Shown: positions 36,801 through 45,813, numbered from the stretch's first letter. The stretch: 64,000 bases of DNA from Qipengyuania gaetbuli (GCF_009827315.1 NZ_WTYF01000004.1:2229369-2293368), one strand, 5' to 3'. Made by a program: numbers and translations. Notes: a model not told the origin generated them from the sequence alone.

Positions 36801-37245
36801 GGCGCGCCACTTTCTCAAGGCGCACTCAGATCACATCACGATCCAGAAGCTCTACCGAAACGAGCAGCTCACCCCGCAGGACCTGTCGGAACTAGAGCGC
36901 ATCCTGAGGGAGGAAACGGAGGCGAGCGAAGCCGACATCGGACTGATCGCGAATGAAGGCGGTTTGGGATTGTTCGTACGGTCGCTGATTGGCCTCGACC
37001 GTGACGCGGCGAAGGACGCGTTCTCAGGTGTGCTGACGGGTCAGAACCTCAATGCAAACCAGATCGAGTTCATCAACTTGATTATTGATCACCTTACCGA
37101 ACGCGGGGCCATGGACCCGCGTCGCCTTTACGAGAGTCCCTTCACTGACTTTGATGACCAGGGTGTCAGCGGTGTGTTTCCGCAAGCAGAGGTGAAACGG
37201 ATCGTGCAGGTCCTGCACGAGGTAAGCGGAAGGGCTGCAGCCTAA
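33841..37245 (+). CDS. hsdR: Type I restriction endonuclease HsdR with DUF4145 N-terminus
   Basis: 1134 aa. Residues 1-130 resemble DUF4145, followed by a coiled coil at about 150-207, then the nuclease domain with Asp256 and Glu271-x-Lys273 (VIEAKRT). The SF2 motor has Walker A TGSGKT (385-391) and DEAH (488-491), with GLTATPRDEIDRDTY and IGRGTRLREDLFG later on. It translocates DNA and cuts unmethylated invaders. It follows hsdS after 2 bases. Confidence 0.96.
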   Translation: MSQFTFLQAEFSEVFDLARKAEALALSDPRGSCFHGRLALESAVKWMYAHDGNLRSPYDRTLAALIHEGTFRSLVGNALVTKARIIKDLGNVAAHDTRSISEKAATDSLKQLFDFSYWLVRTYARGVKPDPAVQFSIEKLPRAVQVEASTLQNLQRIAKEHEEATAAFAEEQAARVKSEEDRAALDAQIKELQAQIEAIKAENAKVEDTHDYSEAETRDIWIDRLLAEAGWPLDQARDREFAVTGMPNNSGEGYVDYVLWGDDGKPLAVIEAKRTKRDPREGQQQAKLYADCLEQQFGVRPLIFYTNGYKHWLWDDEAYPPREVQGFYKKDELQLWRQRKGTRRAIATTGIDEDIAGRYYQTRAIRRIGETFEKDRQRKALLVMATGSGKTRTVIALVDQLMRANWCKRVLFLADRVALVKQAHNAFKTHIPSTPSANLIEKHDAKKNDHNGARVCVATYPTMMGLIDEMQNGQKRYGSGHFDLIVIDEAHRSVYRKYRSIFDYFDSLLVGLTATPRDEIDRDTYKLFELERGIPTDSYDLEEAVADGFLVPPTPISVPTRFMREGIKYDQLSDEDKEQWDLLEWEGQLPKGDVDPAALNKWLFNEDTVDKVLEHLMVNGLKVAEGDRLGKTIIFAKNHKHAQFIAERFDANYPHQKGSFARVIDYSVEYPQSLIDDFSIAEKPPHIAISVDMLDTGIDVPEVLNLVFFKVVRSKTKFWQMIGRGTRLREDLFGPGRHKTEFLIFDYCQNFEFFNQNPDLKEARQSASLTEKLFAARVQLVMQLAGMSEEERADGLAQLDSDTRERLFEEVAAMDLDNFLVRAKRKEVEQFQQREAWKEIGPDASDVLIGEIAGLPSAFEDTDIAAKQFDYIILKGQLALLQNDASFVQCQEKVIAVASKLEELGNVPMVAAQMELILEVQAPDYWAAIDAWALEQVRRRLRSLIKLIEGDEAVIIYTDFEDEMGEATRIELPHAGIGTDKPRFLMKARHFLKAHSDHITIQKLYRNEQLTPQDLSELERILREETEASEADIGLIANEGGLGLFVRSLIGLDRDAAKDAFSGVLTGQNLNANQIEFINLIIDHLTERGAMDPRRLYESPFTDFDDQGVSGVFPQAEVKRIVQVLHEVSGRAAA

Positions 37246-37453
37246 ATTCGGAGAAACCCGTGACCAGGCGTTCGACTTCAGATTTAGGACAGCAACTTTT
37301 CATAGCCTCAGGGGCGAACTCAATACCCTTGTCATTTCAATCCTTCACTTTCAGAGATGGCTTTGCCTGCTTGGCAGAACCTGTCATCTCTGCCTTGGAT
37401 CGACCGCCGAGCCGCGACCGTTCGCGCGCTTGGTCCCAGCCTAAAGGGAAGAC

Positions 37454-38671
37454 ATGAAGCTCCAATTTCTTGACCAGGTAAGCGAAGAGGAAGCGAAGTG
37501 CCTACTCTGCAAAGCGACTTTGAGAAGTTATGTGGAGTCATTGGGCGAGGACTTCCAAGATTACTTTGTGCAACGCGCTATTGTTCAGAACAAATTTCTT
37601 GACCAGATCTGGGACACAATTTCTCGGCAAAGGCACATACCCACGATTGTCTTGGTGGCAGACGAAGACCCAAGCGCTCCAGCCGCACTGGAATATTTTG
37701 ATCTAGCCGGCCAGTTTAAGGTGCTTGATGGACTTCAGCGTAGCAATCGCCTGAGCATAATATGGAAAACGATCTTTTTCTTGGAGGGAGAGTTTCAAGA
37801 TGACTCCTCAGTGCCGCCTACACGGATGGCTCGCAAGTATAGCGAACACCTTCGGAAGCTGGAGTGTGCGCCTTCTCTTTTTGTGAAGATGCTTGAAGCT
37901 AAGCGTAAGCTTGGTGTCGGTGAAAGCCTAGCTGCTCTATTTGATGACAATCACATTTGGTTGGAAATTTGGGTCAACCTTAGTCAGTCTGAGCAAATTC
38001 GGAAAATGTTGATACTCAATGCCGGCCATAAGTCAGTTAATATAAAGCACCAAATTGAGTTATTGTTCATTGAGTATTTAAGTGTTCTTAAGGGTGCTCT
38101 TCCCAATTCAACAATTTTCAGGGAAAAGGAAATATCTGCACAAAGATACAGCAAGGAGCGGCAGCCCAGGCAGTTTCATTTTGCGCACCTAATCGCCTCT
38201 TTCGAGTCTCTGAACCTTGGGAAGCCGATTACAACCAATTCAGAGTTTTCAGCCTCACATTCTTTCCCTTCCGATGAAGACGATACGGACGAGCTTCTGC
38301 GTGTGGACGAAGGCCTCATAAGCCAATTTGCCCGCACACTATCTCGATTGGATGCAGGCCTTTCCACCAAGGCTGGTATTGGTTGGTTAAGTCGAGAGGT
38401 TGTTCTGGTCGGGTTATTTGGAGCAATTGGGAGATATGGGCGGGAGCACAGAATAACATCGACTGATGCCCTAAAATATTTTGAAGAGAACGTTTCTGAT
38501 TACATTGCTTCGTTAGATTTGGAGGCTTTCGAAAAGGTCCGAAATAGCCTCGAGCTTTCAAAAGTGAACATTGGCACCAAGAATAAGAGAGCGGTTTATG
38601 ATGCGACTCTGGAGTTTCTTGAGGCGCCTAGTTCGAAGAAGGTTGACTGGCAACGACACTTTGGGGTCTGA
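37454..38671 (+). CDS. DGQHR/DndB-like protein, first gene of an unknown pair
   Basis: 405 aa, not confidently recognised. Visible: KVLDGLQRSNRL with Asp92-Gly-Leu-Gln-Arg96, which resembles the DGQHR/DGQQR core of ParB-like DndB and DUF262 proteins but with Leu for Gln. LILNAGHKSVN at 187-196 resembles the I-N-x3-K-x-V segment of DGQHR proteins. It begins 208 bases after hsdR, so it may have its own promoter. Base composition is AT-richer than the chromosome. The next gene starts 4 bases after its stop. A DNA-modification or nucleotide-sensing role in defence is inferred only. Confidence 0.55.
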   Translation: MKLQFLDQVSEEEAKCLLCKATLRSYVESLGEDFQDYFVQRAIVQNKFLDQIWDTISRQRHIPTIVLVADEDPSAPAALEYFDLAGQFKVLDGLQRSNRLSIIWKTIFFLEGEFQDDSSVPPTRMARKYSEHLRKLECAPSLFVKMLEAKRKLGVGESLAALFDDNHIWLEIWVNLSQSEQIRKMLILNAGHKSVNIKHQIELLFIEYLSVLKGALPNSTIFREKEISAQRYSKERQPRQFHFAHLIASFESLNLGKPITTNSEFSASHSFPSDEDDTDELLRVDEGLISQFARTLSRLDAGLSTKAGIGWLSREVVLVGLFGAIGRYGREHRITSTDALKYFEENVSDYIASLDLEAFEKVRNSLELSKVNIGTKNKRAVYDATLEFLEAPSSKKVDWQRHFGV

Positions 38672-38675
38672 GCCC

Positions 38676-40040
38676 ATGTCATTTCGCGAAAGCTTTTTTG
38701 AGGCCATTCGGCAGGCTTTTCAGGTGCCCGAGGAGGCTTACCACGAGTTAGGCGAAGGCCGAGAGCTTCAGCTGCTGGATGAGGAGGCAAAGCTTGAAGA
38801 ACATCTTGGGCGGCTTGATCAACTGTCCGCTGAGGGTAACAGGTTTGTTGCGGACCTGCTTGACCTTAAGGGGTCATTTGAAAGCTCGCTGATCTTTGAT
38901 GGCGAAATTATCCCGACAGTAGATAATCTCTTTATAGCTCTGCAACTTGCAGATGTACTTGCTGAGGAAGTTTGGGAGAATGAGCTCCCAGCAGACCTCT
39001 ACGGTCTCGAAATTTTCGAGCTTCCTGCTTTTGATACTATTACGAAGCGAGACGCTGCCAGAGTAAGGGTTGCGGCGTTTGGGCGGGCTGGTGCCACCCA
39101 TGACGCGATGGTTTTCATGGATCTTCGCGAGCTCGTTGATGTCAAAGAATTGCTCAATGACCCCGGTTTCGGCGGCCTCGACAGCAGTCTGCCGGCGATT
39201 GCGATTGCCTCTCTGCTTTTGACGCGTTCTGGCGATCCCCTTCTGGGGAAATGTTGGTGTGTGTGTAGAAGCAGTAGCCGAGAGCAGCGGCTGGCAACGC
39301 TGCGATATCAGCTTGTTCTTGGTGGTTCAGTTCTTATTCAACCCAAGGCAATATCTGCAATAAGTGACCTAGCTCAGATCTCACAAGCCGTAAGCTTGTC
39401 GGATCGATATAGTCAGTTCATCGAATCGTTTGAAATACTGGGAGAGTTCAACTCTCGTTCTTCGCTCCTCGATGGCTTCTTGAGCCTTTATCATGTTCTT
39501 GAGAACTATATGTTGCGAGCGAAGATTGCTGGTGCGACAAATTCCCAGGGCGAAGATAGAATATTCAGCATTCGTGATTTCAAGCGCCTTTCGTTGGCGT
39601 CGGATGGCAACGAGCAGAAGCACTTGACCGAGCTGCATCTTGCATGCTGGGATAAATCAATCGGGCCTGAGACGCTGGCCGAATATGCAAGAAGGTGCGT
39701 TCAGGCCCTAAAGGCGAGCGCGGGATACGAGGACGCGGATTTCCAGGAATTCTTGAGGCGCCTAACTGTGATCAAGCCAGGTGCGGCGGATCTCGATTTC
39801 TCACAGTGGGGAGTTTTGAAGGACACTTTCCCTCGACTGGTCTACCTCTTGCGTTGTTCTGTCGTGCACAACAAAGAGACTGAGTTCCATGTATCCAATA
39901 GGGAGCTCAGAAACGACACCAGAATACTTGTCTTCTCAAAATTATGTATCCCAGTAATGGCGAGGCTGGCATTCGGCCTGCCTTCAGTAGAGAACGGAAA
40001 TCCGATCGCGTACGACAAGAAGAACCTCAAATTGTATTAA
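38676..40040 (+). CDS. HEPN-like protein, second gene of an unknown pair
   Basis: 454 aa, no firm family. The C-terminal part is helical and contains LLRCSVVHNKETEFH, where Arg393-x4-His398 fits the R-x4-6-H active motif of HEPN ribonucleases. The preceding GFLSLYHVLENYMLR and DFKRLSLA segments look like HEPN helices. The N-terminal half is acidic and unknown. ATG 38676 was chosen over the longer frame from 38571 because it leaves a 4-base gap. With the upstream DGQHR-like gene it forms a two-gene unit, possibly a sensor with an RNase effector. Confidence 0.5.
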   Translation: MSFRESFFEAIRQAFQVPEEAYHELGEGRELQLLDEEAKLEEHLGRLDQLSAEGNRFVADLLDLKGSFESSLIFDGEIIPTVDNLFIALQLADVLAEEVWENELPADLYGLEIFELPAFDTITKRDAARVRVAAFGRAGATHDAMVFMDLRELVDVKELLNDPGFGGLDSSLPAIAIASLLLTRSGDPLLGKCWCVCRSSSREQRLATLRYQLVLGGSVLIQPKAISAISDLAQISQAVSLSDRYSQFIESFEILGEFNSRSSLLDGFLSLYHVLENYMLRAKIAGATNSQGEDRIFSIRDFKRLSLASDGNEQKHLTELHLACWDKSIGPETLAEYARRCVQALKASAGYEDADFQEFLRRLTVIKPGAADLDFSQWGVLKDTFPRLVYLLRCSVVHNKETEFHVSNRELRNDTRILVFSKLCIPVMARLAFGLPSVENGNPIAYDKKNLKLY

Positions 40041-40103
40041 TGATTCAAGGGCTTAGATTCTCTAATTGCTCTTTCCGAAGCTCTCCTTGAGGCTGCATCC
40101 TAA

Positions 40104-41657
40104 TCAGGGTTGAATGAAGTAACCCTCAACACGGTAACCGAAGGCAGCGTCGACCTGCTTTGGATTGCGGTGAAGGAAGTCCCGCTGAACCTCAATGTGC
40201 GGGTGGCCGTAGTGGTGAGCAGGATCAGAACAAAACACGCTGGTACTTGGGCCAAGCTCATCAGCCAAACCGGCCTGCCAATTTGCTTTTGAGCCGTGGT
40301 GCATGACCTGGAGGACGGCGGCACGCCTGAGACGGTCGTGCGGTTCGTAGAAACTCTTTAACTCGGCTAGTTGCCTCCTGGTGTTTAGATAGCCGTCCCC
40401 AGTATAAAGCTGGCCGAACTCTTCATCCGCAGCGAGGAGCCAAGTCTGCGTGGTTTTGTTCTCCGGAAGACGATGCCGCAACTGCCATTCGCGCATGAGG
40501 GCAGGTCCTGTATGCCCGAGCGGCCCTGAGTAGAGGAAAAGGGATATCAAGTTCTTCCTCTTTGAGGAGATTGGCTTAGCCGAAGCGGCAAAAGTCTTTT
40601 CGTAAAGCGCCTTAAGCGATCTAAGCTTCTCATCGCGTTCGGTGTCCGAGGTTGCTTGGCGCAGTTCCTCGGTGAGTTCCCGAGCTTCGGCTCGGAAATC
40701 AGCGGTCACGTGACGCAGAAGGGTTGCGTCATTGTAGGGAACGAACTCCCAAACGCCCCCGACTGTTATCCCGCCGCCGCGAACGAGCAGACCCACCTTG
40801 GGCTCAGCGAGGCCTTTGTCAGAGCCGAGACCGTCTCCATCGTCTTCTGCTTGTCGCGCCTTGGCCTCGTACACTGGGTCAAACCGTGACCGAGGACCCA
40901 GTTCGTCAATTGGCCCTTCGGGAGGGAAGAGTGGTGGCGCCGCGGGACCCTCGCCGCTCGGGGGGACCATAAGGATTCGTTCGATTTCGACGCCCGGTAA
41001 GCTGGCGAGGTAAGCGGTCGGTTCAAGCAGGAAGCGAAAGAAGTCCGAACTCCCTGACACATCCTTTTCCAAGGCGACCAGCAGTCGGTCCCACGGTGAA
41101 AGGTAGGGTAGTAGGAGAATTCGGACGGAGAAAACTCGCAGGAGGTCGGTCAAGCCGCTTAAGTGATCCTGATCGAAGTGCGAAAGTGTCACCAGATCGA
41201 GGGAGCGGCGGCCACCGGCTGGTTTTTCTTGCTGCCGGGCGAGTGCAACGATCTCTCTTCGGACTCTCTTTCGTGGTGTGCGTTTGTCACCATTCTCCGT
41301 TCCGCAATCATAAACCCACCTTAAAGTCGGGCCATTCTTCCTTTCCAGTCGTGCCGAACAGAAGAGGCCCTGTCCAACGGGGCGGTAGTCGTATTCAAAG
41401 CGGAATTCCGAGTCTGCGAACGTATCTATGGGATGGACACAGAAGAGGCTTAGAAACCGCAGGCATTTCTCGCGTGAAGCAGGAGGGAAGTCGACATTGC
41501 TTCCATAGAGCAACCCATTGGCAATGTTTGAGACTTTGTTGTGATGCAGTGTGCGATCGGGGCGCGAGAAGACCGCAATCACCTGCTGTTGGTTCAATAG
41601 ACCATGCTGCAGGATGCCCTTTATCAGACAGGCCTCGTAATTTTGGAGGTTTGGCAA
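40104..41657 (-). CDS. Metallo-beta-lactamase-fold hydrolase, island-encoded
   Basis: 517 aa. The N-terminal ~80 residues look like a helix-turn-helix region (GLLNQQQVIAVFSRP, HHNKVSNIANG). The MBL domain begins at about 90: metal motif LSHFDQDHLSG (H-x-D-x-D-H), later LYTGDGYLN, VMHHGSKANW and HHYGHPH, which give the other metal ligands. The fold resembles ComEC-type and other nucleic-acid or nucleotide hydrolases. It is the last gene of the leftward cluster headed by TerY. Substrate unknown. Confidence 0.7.
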   Translation of the reverse strand: MPNLQNYEACLIKGILQHGLLNQQQVIAVFSRPDRTLHHNKVSNIANGLLYGSNVDFPPASREKCLRFLSLFCVHPIDTFADSEFRFEYDYRPVGQGLFCSARLERKNGPTLRWVYDCGTENGDKRTPRKRVRREIVALARQQEKPAGGRRSLDLVTLSHFDQDHLSGLTDLLRVFSVRILLLPYLSPWDRLLVALEKDVSGSSDFFRFLLEPTAYLASLPGVEIERILMVPPSGEGPAAPPLFPPEGPIDELGPRSRFDPVYEAKARQAEDDGDGLGSDKGLAEPKVGLLVRGGGITVGGVWEFVPYNDATLLRHVTADFRAEARELTEELRQATSDTERDEKLRSLKALYEKTFAASAKPISSKRKNLISLFLYSGPLGHTGPALMREWQLRHRLPENKTTQTWLLAADEEFGQLYTGDGYLNTRRQLAELKSFYEPHDRLRRAAVLQVMHHGSKANWQAGLADELGPSTSVFCSDPAHHYGHPHIEVQRDFLHRNPKQVDAAFGYRVEGYFIQP

Positions 41658-41726
41658 ACTTTATCTCGTCGTTTTTTGTGAGCCTGGAGGAGATGCACCG
41701 CTGTCTTCAGCGGCATGACAGAACAC

Positions 41727-42173
41727 TTAGGTGCAACTATGATTGCCCCAGTAGCGGTCCCAACGCGCAGCATAACCAGTCTGCACCATGACACAGGACA
41801 AGTCGCCGCCTTTGGGCGACACACACCAAGCGCCCGTCCGTTTCCCACCAGCAGAGCCGGTTGAGACACACCGCATGGCAGGACCGGTCACGAGAACGTG
41901 GCCCTGGTCGCTCTCGCCAACTTTTACGCCGACCAGCCGGACAAGGGCGTCGCGCGCCTCCAAGCCGCCCGCAGATGGGCAAGGATGGCCGGCAGCACAG
42001 GTCTCATCTAGTTCGCGCGCGGCGATCCCGGCCAAACGAAGGCGTGGCCCTTCTTCACACCAAAGCGGCCCATCACCGTCCCACACCCGCTCGGGCGTGC
42101 AGGTGAAGGTTTCGCCGGCTGGGACTACGACGACGTTTGCGGTCAGAAACAAGAGGAACGACATCGATAGCAA
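41727..42173 (-). CDS. Small exported SNase-like (thermonuclease-related) protein
   Basis: 148 aa. N-terminal hydrophobic signal (SFLLFLTANVVVVPAG). The remainder follows the SNase pattern: RVWDGDGPLW, PRLRLAGIAARELDE (compare D-G-D and I-R-L-x-G-I-D-A-P-E of thermonucleases) and a C-terminal QTGYAARWDRYWG. Key acidic and Arg residues of SNase are only partly kept, and six or more Cys are present. It may be an inactive or altered nuclease. Located 69 bases before the MBL gene and 40 bases after the kinase. Confidence 0.65.
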   Translation of the reverse strand: MLSMSFLLFLTANVVVVPAGETFTCTPERVWDGDGPLWCEEGPRLRLAGIAARELDETCAAGHPCPSAGGLEARDALVRLVGVKVGESDQGHVLVTGPAMRCVSTGSAGGKRTGAWCVSPKGGDLSCVMVQTGYAARWDRYWGNHSCT

Positions 42174-42213
42174 TCCAGAGTGCAGGTGGTGGCGTCGGAG
42201 GTGAAGGGTAGGC

Positions 42214-44382
42214 TCATATATTTCTGGTGCCTCGACAGGCTGGGTACCGCGAACACCCCCAGAAATGGTTTCCGGCGTTGCGGCCCTGCCTCGCCAGCCG
42301 CTTGATCATCCGGGAACTGCACTTCGGGCAGTTCGGTGGTCCGGTGTAAGGTTTCGCTGTTTGTTGAAGGGTAGGCTGCGGTATAACTCGCGTGGTTCGG
42401 GAAGGAGCGGGCGGCGGTGCTGGAGGCGGGGCTGCCACGAGGTTTAGCGGCGGGCTGGAAGGGACGGGCGCACCAAGCGCCTCCAAGTCAGCTGCGGCTT
42501 GGGCTCGTCTCCTCACAGCCGCGAGTAGGCTTTGGTCGTGCGAAAGGCTTCTTACTTTCGCGGTGCTCAGCGTCACCGCCGCCGGTTGGATCTTTGTTTC
42601 GAGGGCTAGCTTCCGCTGGGCGTACTTTGCCCGCACTGCTTGGTCAGCCCGCGCATCTTCTGGCAGAGGTGCTGGGTTGTACCGAAACCGCTGTTCTTTC
42701 GAGTTGCGCCAGTCGACCAGCCGCCGGGTCATGACATCGCCAAAGCCTGGAACGCGGGAAACCGCCGCAAACGTAACATCCGCTGCGGTTTCGATGCCAA
42801 AGGACCTTAGTGTCGCTACCTTGGCAGGCCCGATTCCGCTGATACCTGCCGAGCGAATTCGATATCGATCGAGGTAGGCAGCACGCTGTCGAGCTTCGCG
42901 ATTGGTAACTAGAGCGCGAAGTTCACTAGAGAGGTTTTTCTCGAGCCCTTGATACTCCTCGATCGCTGCCTGCATTTCCTGCTGCACAGTGTACAGCTCA
43001 GCCAGCCCAATTCTCGCGAGATATGCTTCTTCGGCGGCGCGTGCCTCGCGGTCGGCACGGAGGTAGGCTTCCGTGAAAGGCTTGGCGTTGACGCTGGCCT
43101 TCCCAAACCAGCTCAGTCCGTACGCTCCGAGGCCCAGCCACAGAAGTAGTAGGTCCGAAAAGTTGTAAATCAGAAAGGCCGCTGCCGCGAGGATTACAAC
43201 ACCCCAGAACCGGGCGTGCATTGCCTCCGTCCGTGCTTCTGCAACGCTAGGAGAGGGCGAAAGGCCGGAAACGGCTTTTGGGAGAAAGTCTTCCGGCTTC
43301 GGCAATCTTATGTTGCGGAACTGCCCTATGATCGCGCTGAGATCGACCCGGCCGCTGAGCTGAGCTCCGAGCCTGTCGGTTAGGGGCTCCGGGAACATGT
43401 CGACGCCAGACTTCTGAGCTAGGCCGCACCAGATGCACTTGCCGGCTTTGGTTGGGTAGAAGTGGGTCTTGCTCTGGCTACAACGACTGAGGGCCTGCTC
43501 AAGCTTGGTCAACCGTTCGACCCAGTCTAGGGCCGTGGGACGCCGTGCGGCTTCCCGACCAAACGCGGCCTCAAACGCGTGTGCGATGTACTCCGGAAAG
43601 ACGCCGAGCGTGACAGCGCCCGGAGGCGGGCTTGTCTTCGTCTCGTTTCTTCTTTTCTCCGAGTATGCAAAGCGGTGCTGCTCAATCGCTTCGCTCATGG
43701 TCAGGTCTTTGCCGGCGTACACACCGGCGTAAGGGTGCTTGCCCATCGCAAGCAGATGGAAAATTGCAACAGCGAGGCCGAACCGGTCATGCTCCTTCGT
43801 GCGCCGAGTTTGGGCAAGGTTGACGCCATGCAGCTCAGGCGGAGTGAAGTCAGGAACTCCGACCAAACAAGGGTAAAGCTTGCCATCAGCAGCGAACTGA
43901 AAGCTGTCAGCGTCGATCAGAGAAACCGTCGCGTCTGGGGCCACCAGGACACCCGAGTGGTTAAAGTCACCGACGACGCAGTTGGCCTGGTGCACCGTCT
44001 CAACCGCCCGAGCGATATTCGCTGCGGTCCGTATCAGGAAACGGTAGTCGGCCTTGGCGAAATGCTTCTTACGGTCTTTGGGGCTGTAGAGCTCGTGCAG
44101 TGGTCGGTAGCCCTTCACCAGCCGCATGGAGAAGCCGAGAAACTTGCCGCGCTTGTCCGTGGCTAAGCCGATTGGGAAGGCGACCAGCTGAGTGCGACTG
44201 GCCAGCCCGCTTTGGATCATAGCCGCAACCTTCGGGTGCCTCTGCTGCCTCAGAGCTTCCTTGTAGATTTTGACTGCTAAGGTGGGGTCAGCGCTGTGGG
44301 CGAACACCTCACCTTCGCCTCCCTTGCCAAGGCGCTTGCCGAGGCTGAGGCTTTGGCCAGCAATCCAAACTCGCTCGCTCAT
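42214..44382 (-). CDS. TerY-P kinase with HhH and topoisomerase-type zinc ribbon
   Basis: 722 aa. Protein kinase domain at about 10-270: GKGGEGEV loop, Lys38, Asp139 in GDFNHSG, and Asp157 as the DFG-Asp (LIDADS). The Asn normally five residues after the catalytic Asp is Gly144. Then a Cys pair (CIWCG), two membrane segments at about 390-425, a coiled coil at about 450-500, a helix-hairpin-helix at about 515-560 (SGIGPAKVATLRSFGI), a Pro-rich linker, and a C-terminal topoisomerase-type zinc finger (CPKCSSRM ... WGCSRYPAC). Together with the PP2C and vWA genes it is a TerY-P triad, where phosphorylation is linked to DNA processing. Confidence 0.85.
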   Translation of the reverse strand: MSERVWIAGQSLSLGKRLGKGGEGEVFAHSADPTLAVKIYKEALRQQRHPKVAAMIQSGLASRTQLVAFPIGLATDKRGKFLGFSMRLVKGYRPLHELYSPKDRKKHFAKADYRFLIRTAANIARAVETVHQANCVVGDFNHSGVLVAPDATVSLIDADSFQFAADGKLYPCLVGVPDFTPPELHGVNLAQTRRTKEHDRFGLAVAIFHLLAMGKHPYAGVYAGKDLTMSEAIEQHRFAYSEKRRNETKTSPPPGAVTLGVFPEYIAHAFEAAFGREAARRPTALDWVERLTKLEQALSRCSQSKTHFYPTKAGKCIWCGLAQKSGVDMFPEPLTDRLGAQLSGRVDLSAIIGQFRNIRLPKPEDFLPKAVSGLSPSPSVAEARTEAMHARFWGVVILAAAAFLIYNFSDLLLLWLGLGAYGLSWFGKASVNAKPFTEAYLRADREARAAEEAYLARIGLAELYTVQQEMQAAIEEYQGLEKNLSSELRALVTNREARQRAAYLDRYRIRSAGISGIGPAKVATLRSFGIETAADVTFAAVSRVPGFGDVMTRRLVDWRNSKEQRFRYNPAPLPEDARADQAVRAKYAQRKLALETKIQPAAVTLSTAKVRSLSHDQSLLAAVRRRAQAAADLEALGAPVPSSPPLNLVAAPPPAPPPAPSRTTRVIPQPTLQQTAKPYTGPPNCPKCSSRMIKRLARQGRNAGNHFWGCSRYPACRGTRNI

Positions 44383-45146
44383 TGCTTCCCTGAAACAAGG
44401 ATAAGCGTTTTGTCGTCATCGGTACGTTGGCAAACGGCTTCGCTTTGCAGGTAGCTACTTAGCGCAAGCGAGAGGGCCGATAGTTTCCCGCTCCCAGCTG
44501 CATTGTCGACTGGCCGAAGCATCGGATCAAAGAAACCAGCAAACGGGCGCAGCGTGTCCTGCTCCAGGGCGATGTCTTCAAGTCCGTCCGACAAGAGAGC
44601 AAAAGCATCGTAGGAGTTTTCAAGCACCGCCGTCCGAAGCCGAACCTCGGGGTCGTCCGTCAGAAAGTAGGTGCTAGAGGCATACTGCCCGTTTTCGGGC
44701 CAGCAGATTGCTTCCCAGCACCCTTCCTCGGTCCGGCCCACCAGAGCACTATCGCCAACTTGGATGGCCAGAGCGGCGTCGGGAGTGTGAAGAAGCGCAA
44801 CGAGAGTAGAAGCAAACTCCCTTCGCAGCTCTTCGCGGCGATCCGCTAGAGACGTGAAAAGATCGCGCAGATCGTCAAGCCACCCCATGACTTGATCGGC
44901 AGACGGCAGGTCGTTCCGTTTGGCGAACCACTCCCCGGTGCAGGTGGCCAGGTGACGGCAGGCAAGCGAGGCACCCTGGCCACCAAGAGAAGCGCTGCCA
45001 GCACCGTCGGCTACAGCGAAAAGAAGAGCGCCGTGCGGCAAGGCCTTCGCCACGTAGGCGTCCTGCTTGCGTGTGCCGTGCTTTAGGTGGGAGCTACCGA
45101 TTTCCGAGCCGACAGCCCAACGCCATCGGCGGTCCTTATCCGGCAA
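44379..45146 (-). CDS. PP2C-type serine/threonine phosphatase of TerY-P triad
   Basis: 255 aa. PP2C metal residues are in KQDAYV and [17 protein letters not shown]; a further motif is VGDSALVGR, and [10 protein letters not shown] gives the late metal Asp. It overlaps the kinase start (ATGA) and the vWA gene end (11 bases), so all three are translated together. It should reverse kinase action on an unknown target in the cytosol. Confidence 0.88.
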   Translation of the reverse strand: MPDKDRRWRWAVGSEIGSSHLKHGTRKQDAYVAKALPHGALLFAVADGAGSASLGGQGASLACRHLATCTGEWFAKRNDLPSADQVMGWLDDLRDLFTSLADRREELRREFASTLVALLHTPDAALAIQVGDSALVGRTEEGCWEAICWPENGQYASSTYFLTDDPEVRLRTAVLENSYDAFALLSDGLEDIALEQDTLRPFAGFFDPMLRPVDNAAGSGKLSALSLALSSYLQSEAVCQRTDDDKTLILVSGKQ

Positions 45147-45813
45147 TGGCCCATCCGTCAGGTGCAGCAGGGTTTATCAGGGCAACCTGGTCGCCAGGGT
45201 TCGACTGGGAAACCGCGCTCAGCGAGCTCGACAGCCACTGGAAAAGCTCCTCAAAAGCTAGACCTTTGAGCTTAAGAGGTTGGCGAGTACCAAGCTGAGA
45301 AAGCACCGACATGTCGGCTCCATCCACCGCGGCCGCGTAGAACATGAACTCTTTGCGCTCTTCTCCTTCATGCACGCGCCGCTTGGCTTCCTGCCAGCTA
45401 TCGGTCGGAGCGCCATCGGTGATAAGAAAAACCCAGGGGCGATAGTACTTCACCCCGTTCGCGCGATACCGATCCTTACGCTCTCGCAGAAGGTCGAGCG
45501 CGGTTACGACGGCCTCGCCCAGTGGAGTTGCGCCATTCGCCTCGAGGTGTTCTGGGTACCAACCGTCCACAGTCGTGAATTCTGTGCGGACTTGCACTGG
45601 CCCAAAGCTGACAATGGCCAGCTCTACCCGCTTGGCCGCCATCGGATCCTCCAGCAAGGCGTCTTTGAAGGTGCCCAGCGCCGCGTTCAGTTGGTCGATC
45701 GGGGCGCCCCGCATAGAAGACGACGTATCAAGAAGGAGCACGCACGGGCAGCGCTGCTCGGGATTTTCTGCGAACTCTGCATCGCCAAAAGGTTGTTGCT
45801 CCAGCTCGTCCAT
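45136..45813 (-). CDS. terY: TerY-like vWA domain protein
   Basis: 225 aa from ATG 45813. A von Willebrand A domain with a complete MIDAS: Asp29-x-Ser31-x-Ser33 ([13 protein letters not shown]), Thr in GATPLGEAV and Asp in [10 protein letters not shown]. TerY is the divalent-metal binding scaffold of the TerY-P triad. It heads the leftward cluster. The terminal [18 protein letters not shown] region is short and probably flexible. Confidence 0.87.
   Translation of the reverse strand: MDELEQQPFGDAEFAENPEQRCPCVLLLDTSSSMRGAPIDQLNAALGTFKDALLEDPMAAKRVELAIVSFGPVQVRTEFTTVDGWYPEHLEANGATPLGEAVVTALDLLRERKDRYRANGVKYYRPWVFLITDGAPTDSWQEAKRRVHEGEERKEFMFYAAAVDGADMSVLSQLGTRQPLKLKGLAFEELFQWLSSSLSAVSQSNPGDQVALINPAAPDGWAIAG

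Noticed and set aside
40104..41657. ComEC/competence protein
   Set aside because: The MBL motifs fit, but there are no ComEC membrane helices and the setting is a defence island.
168..45813. Tellurite gene link between TelA and the TerY-P triad
   Set aside because: The two are 42 kb apart, one in core and one in an island; no shared operon or signal is visible.
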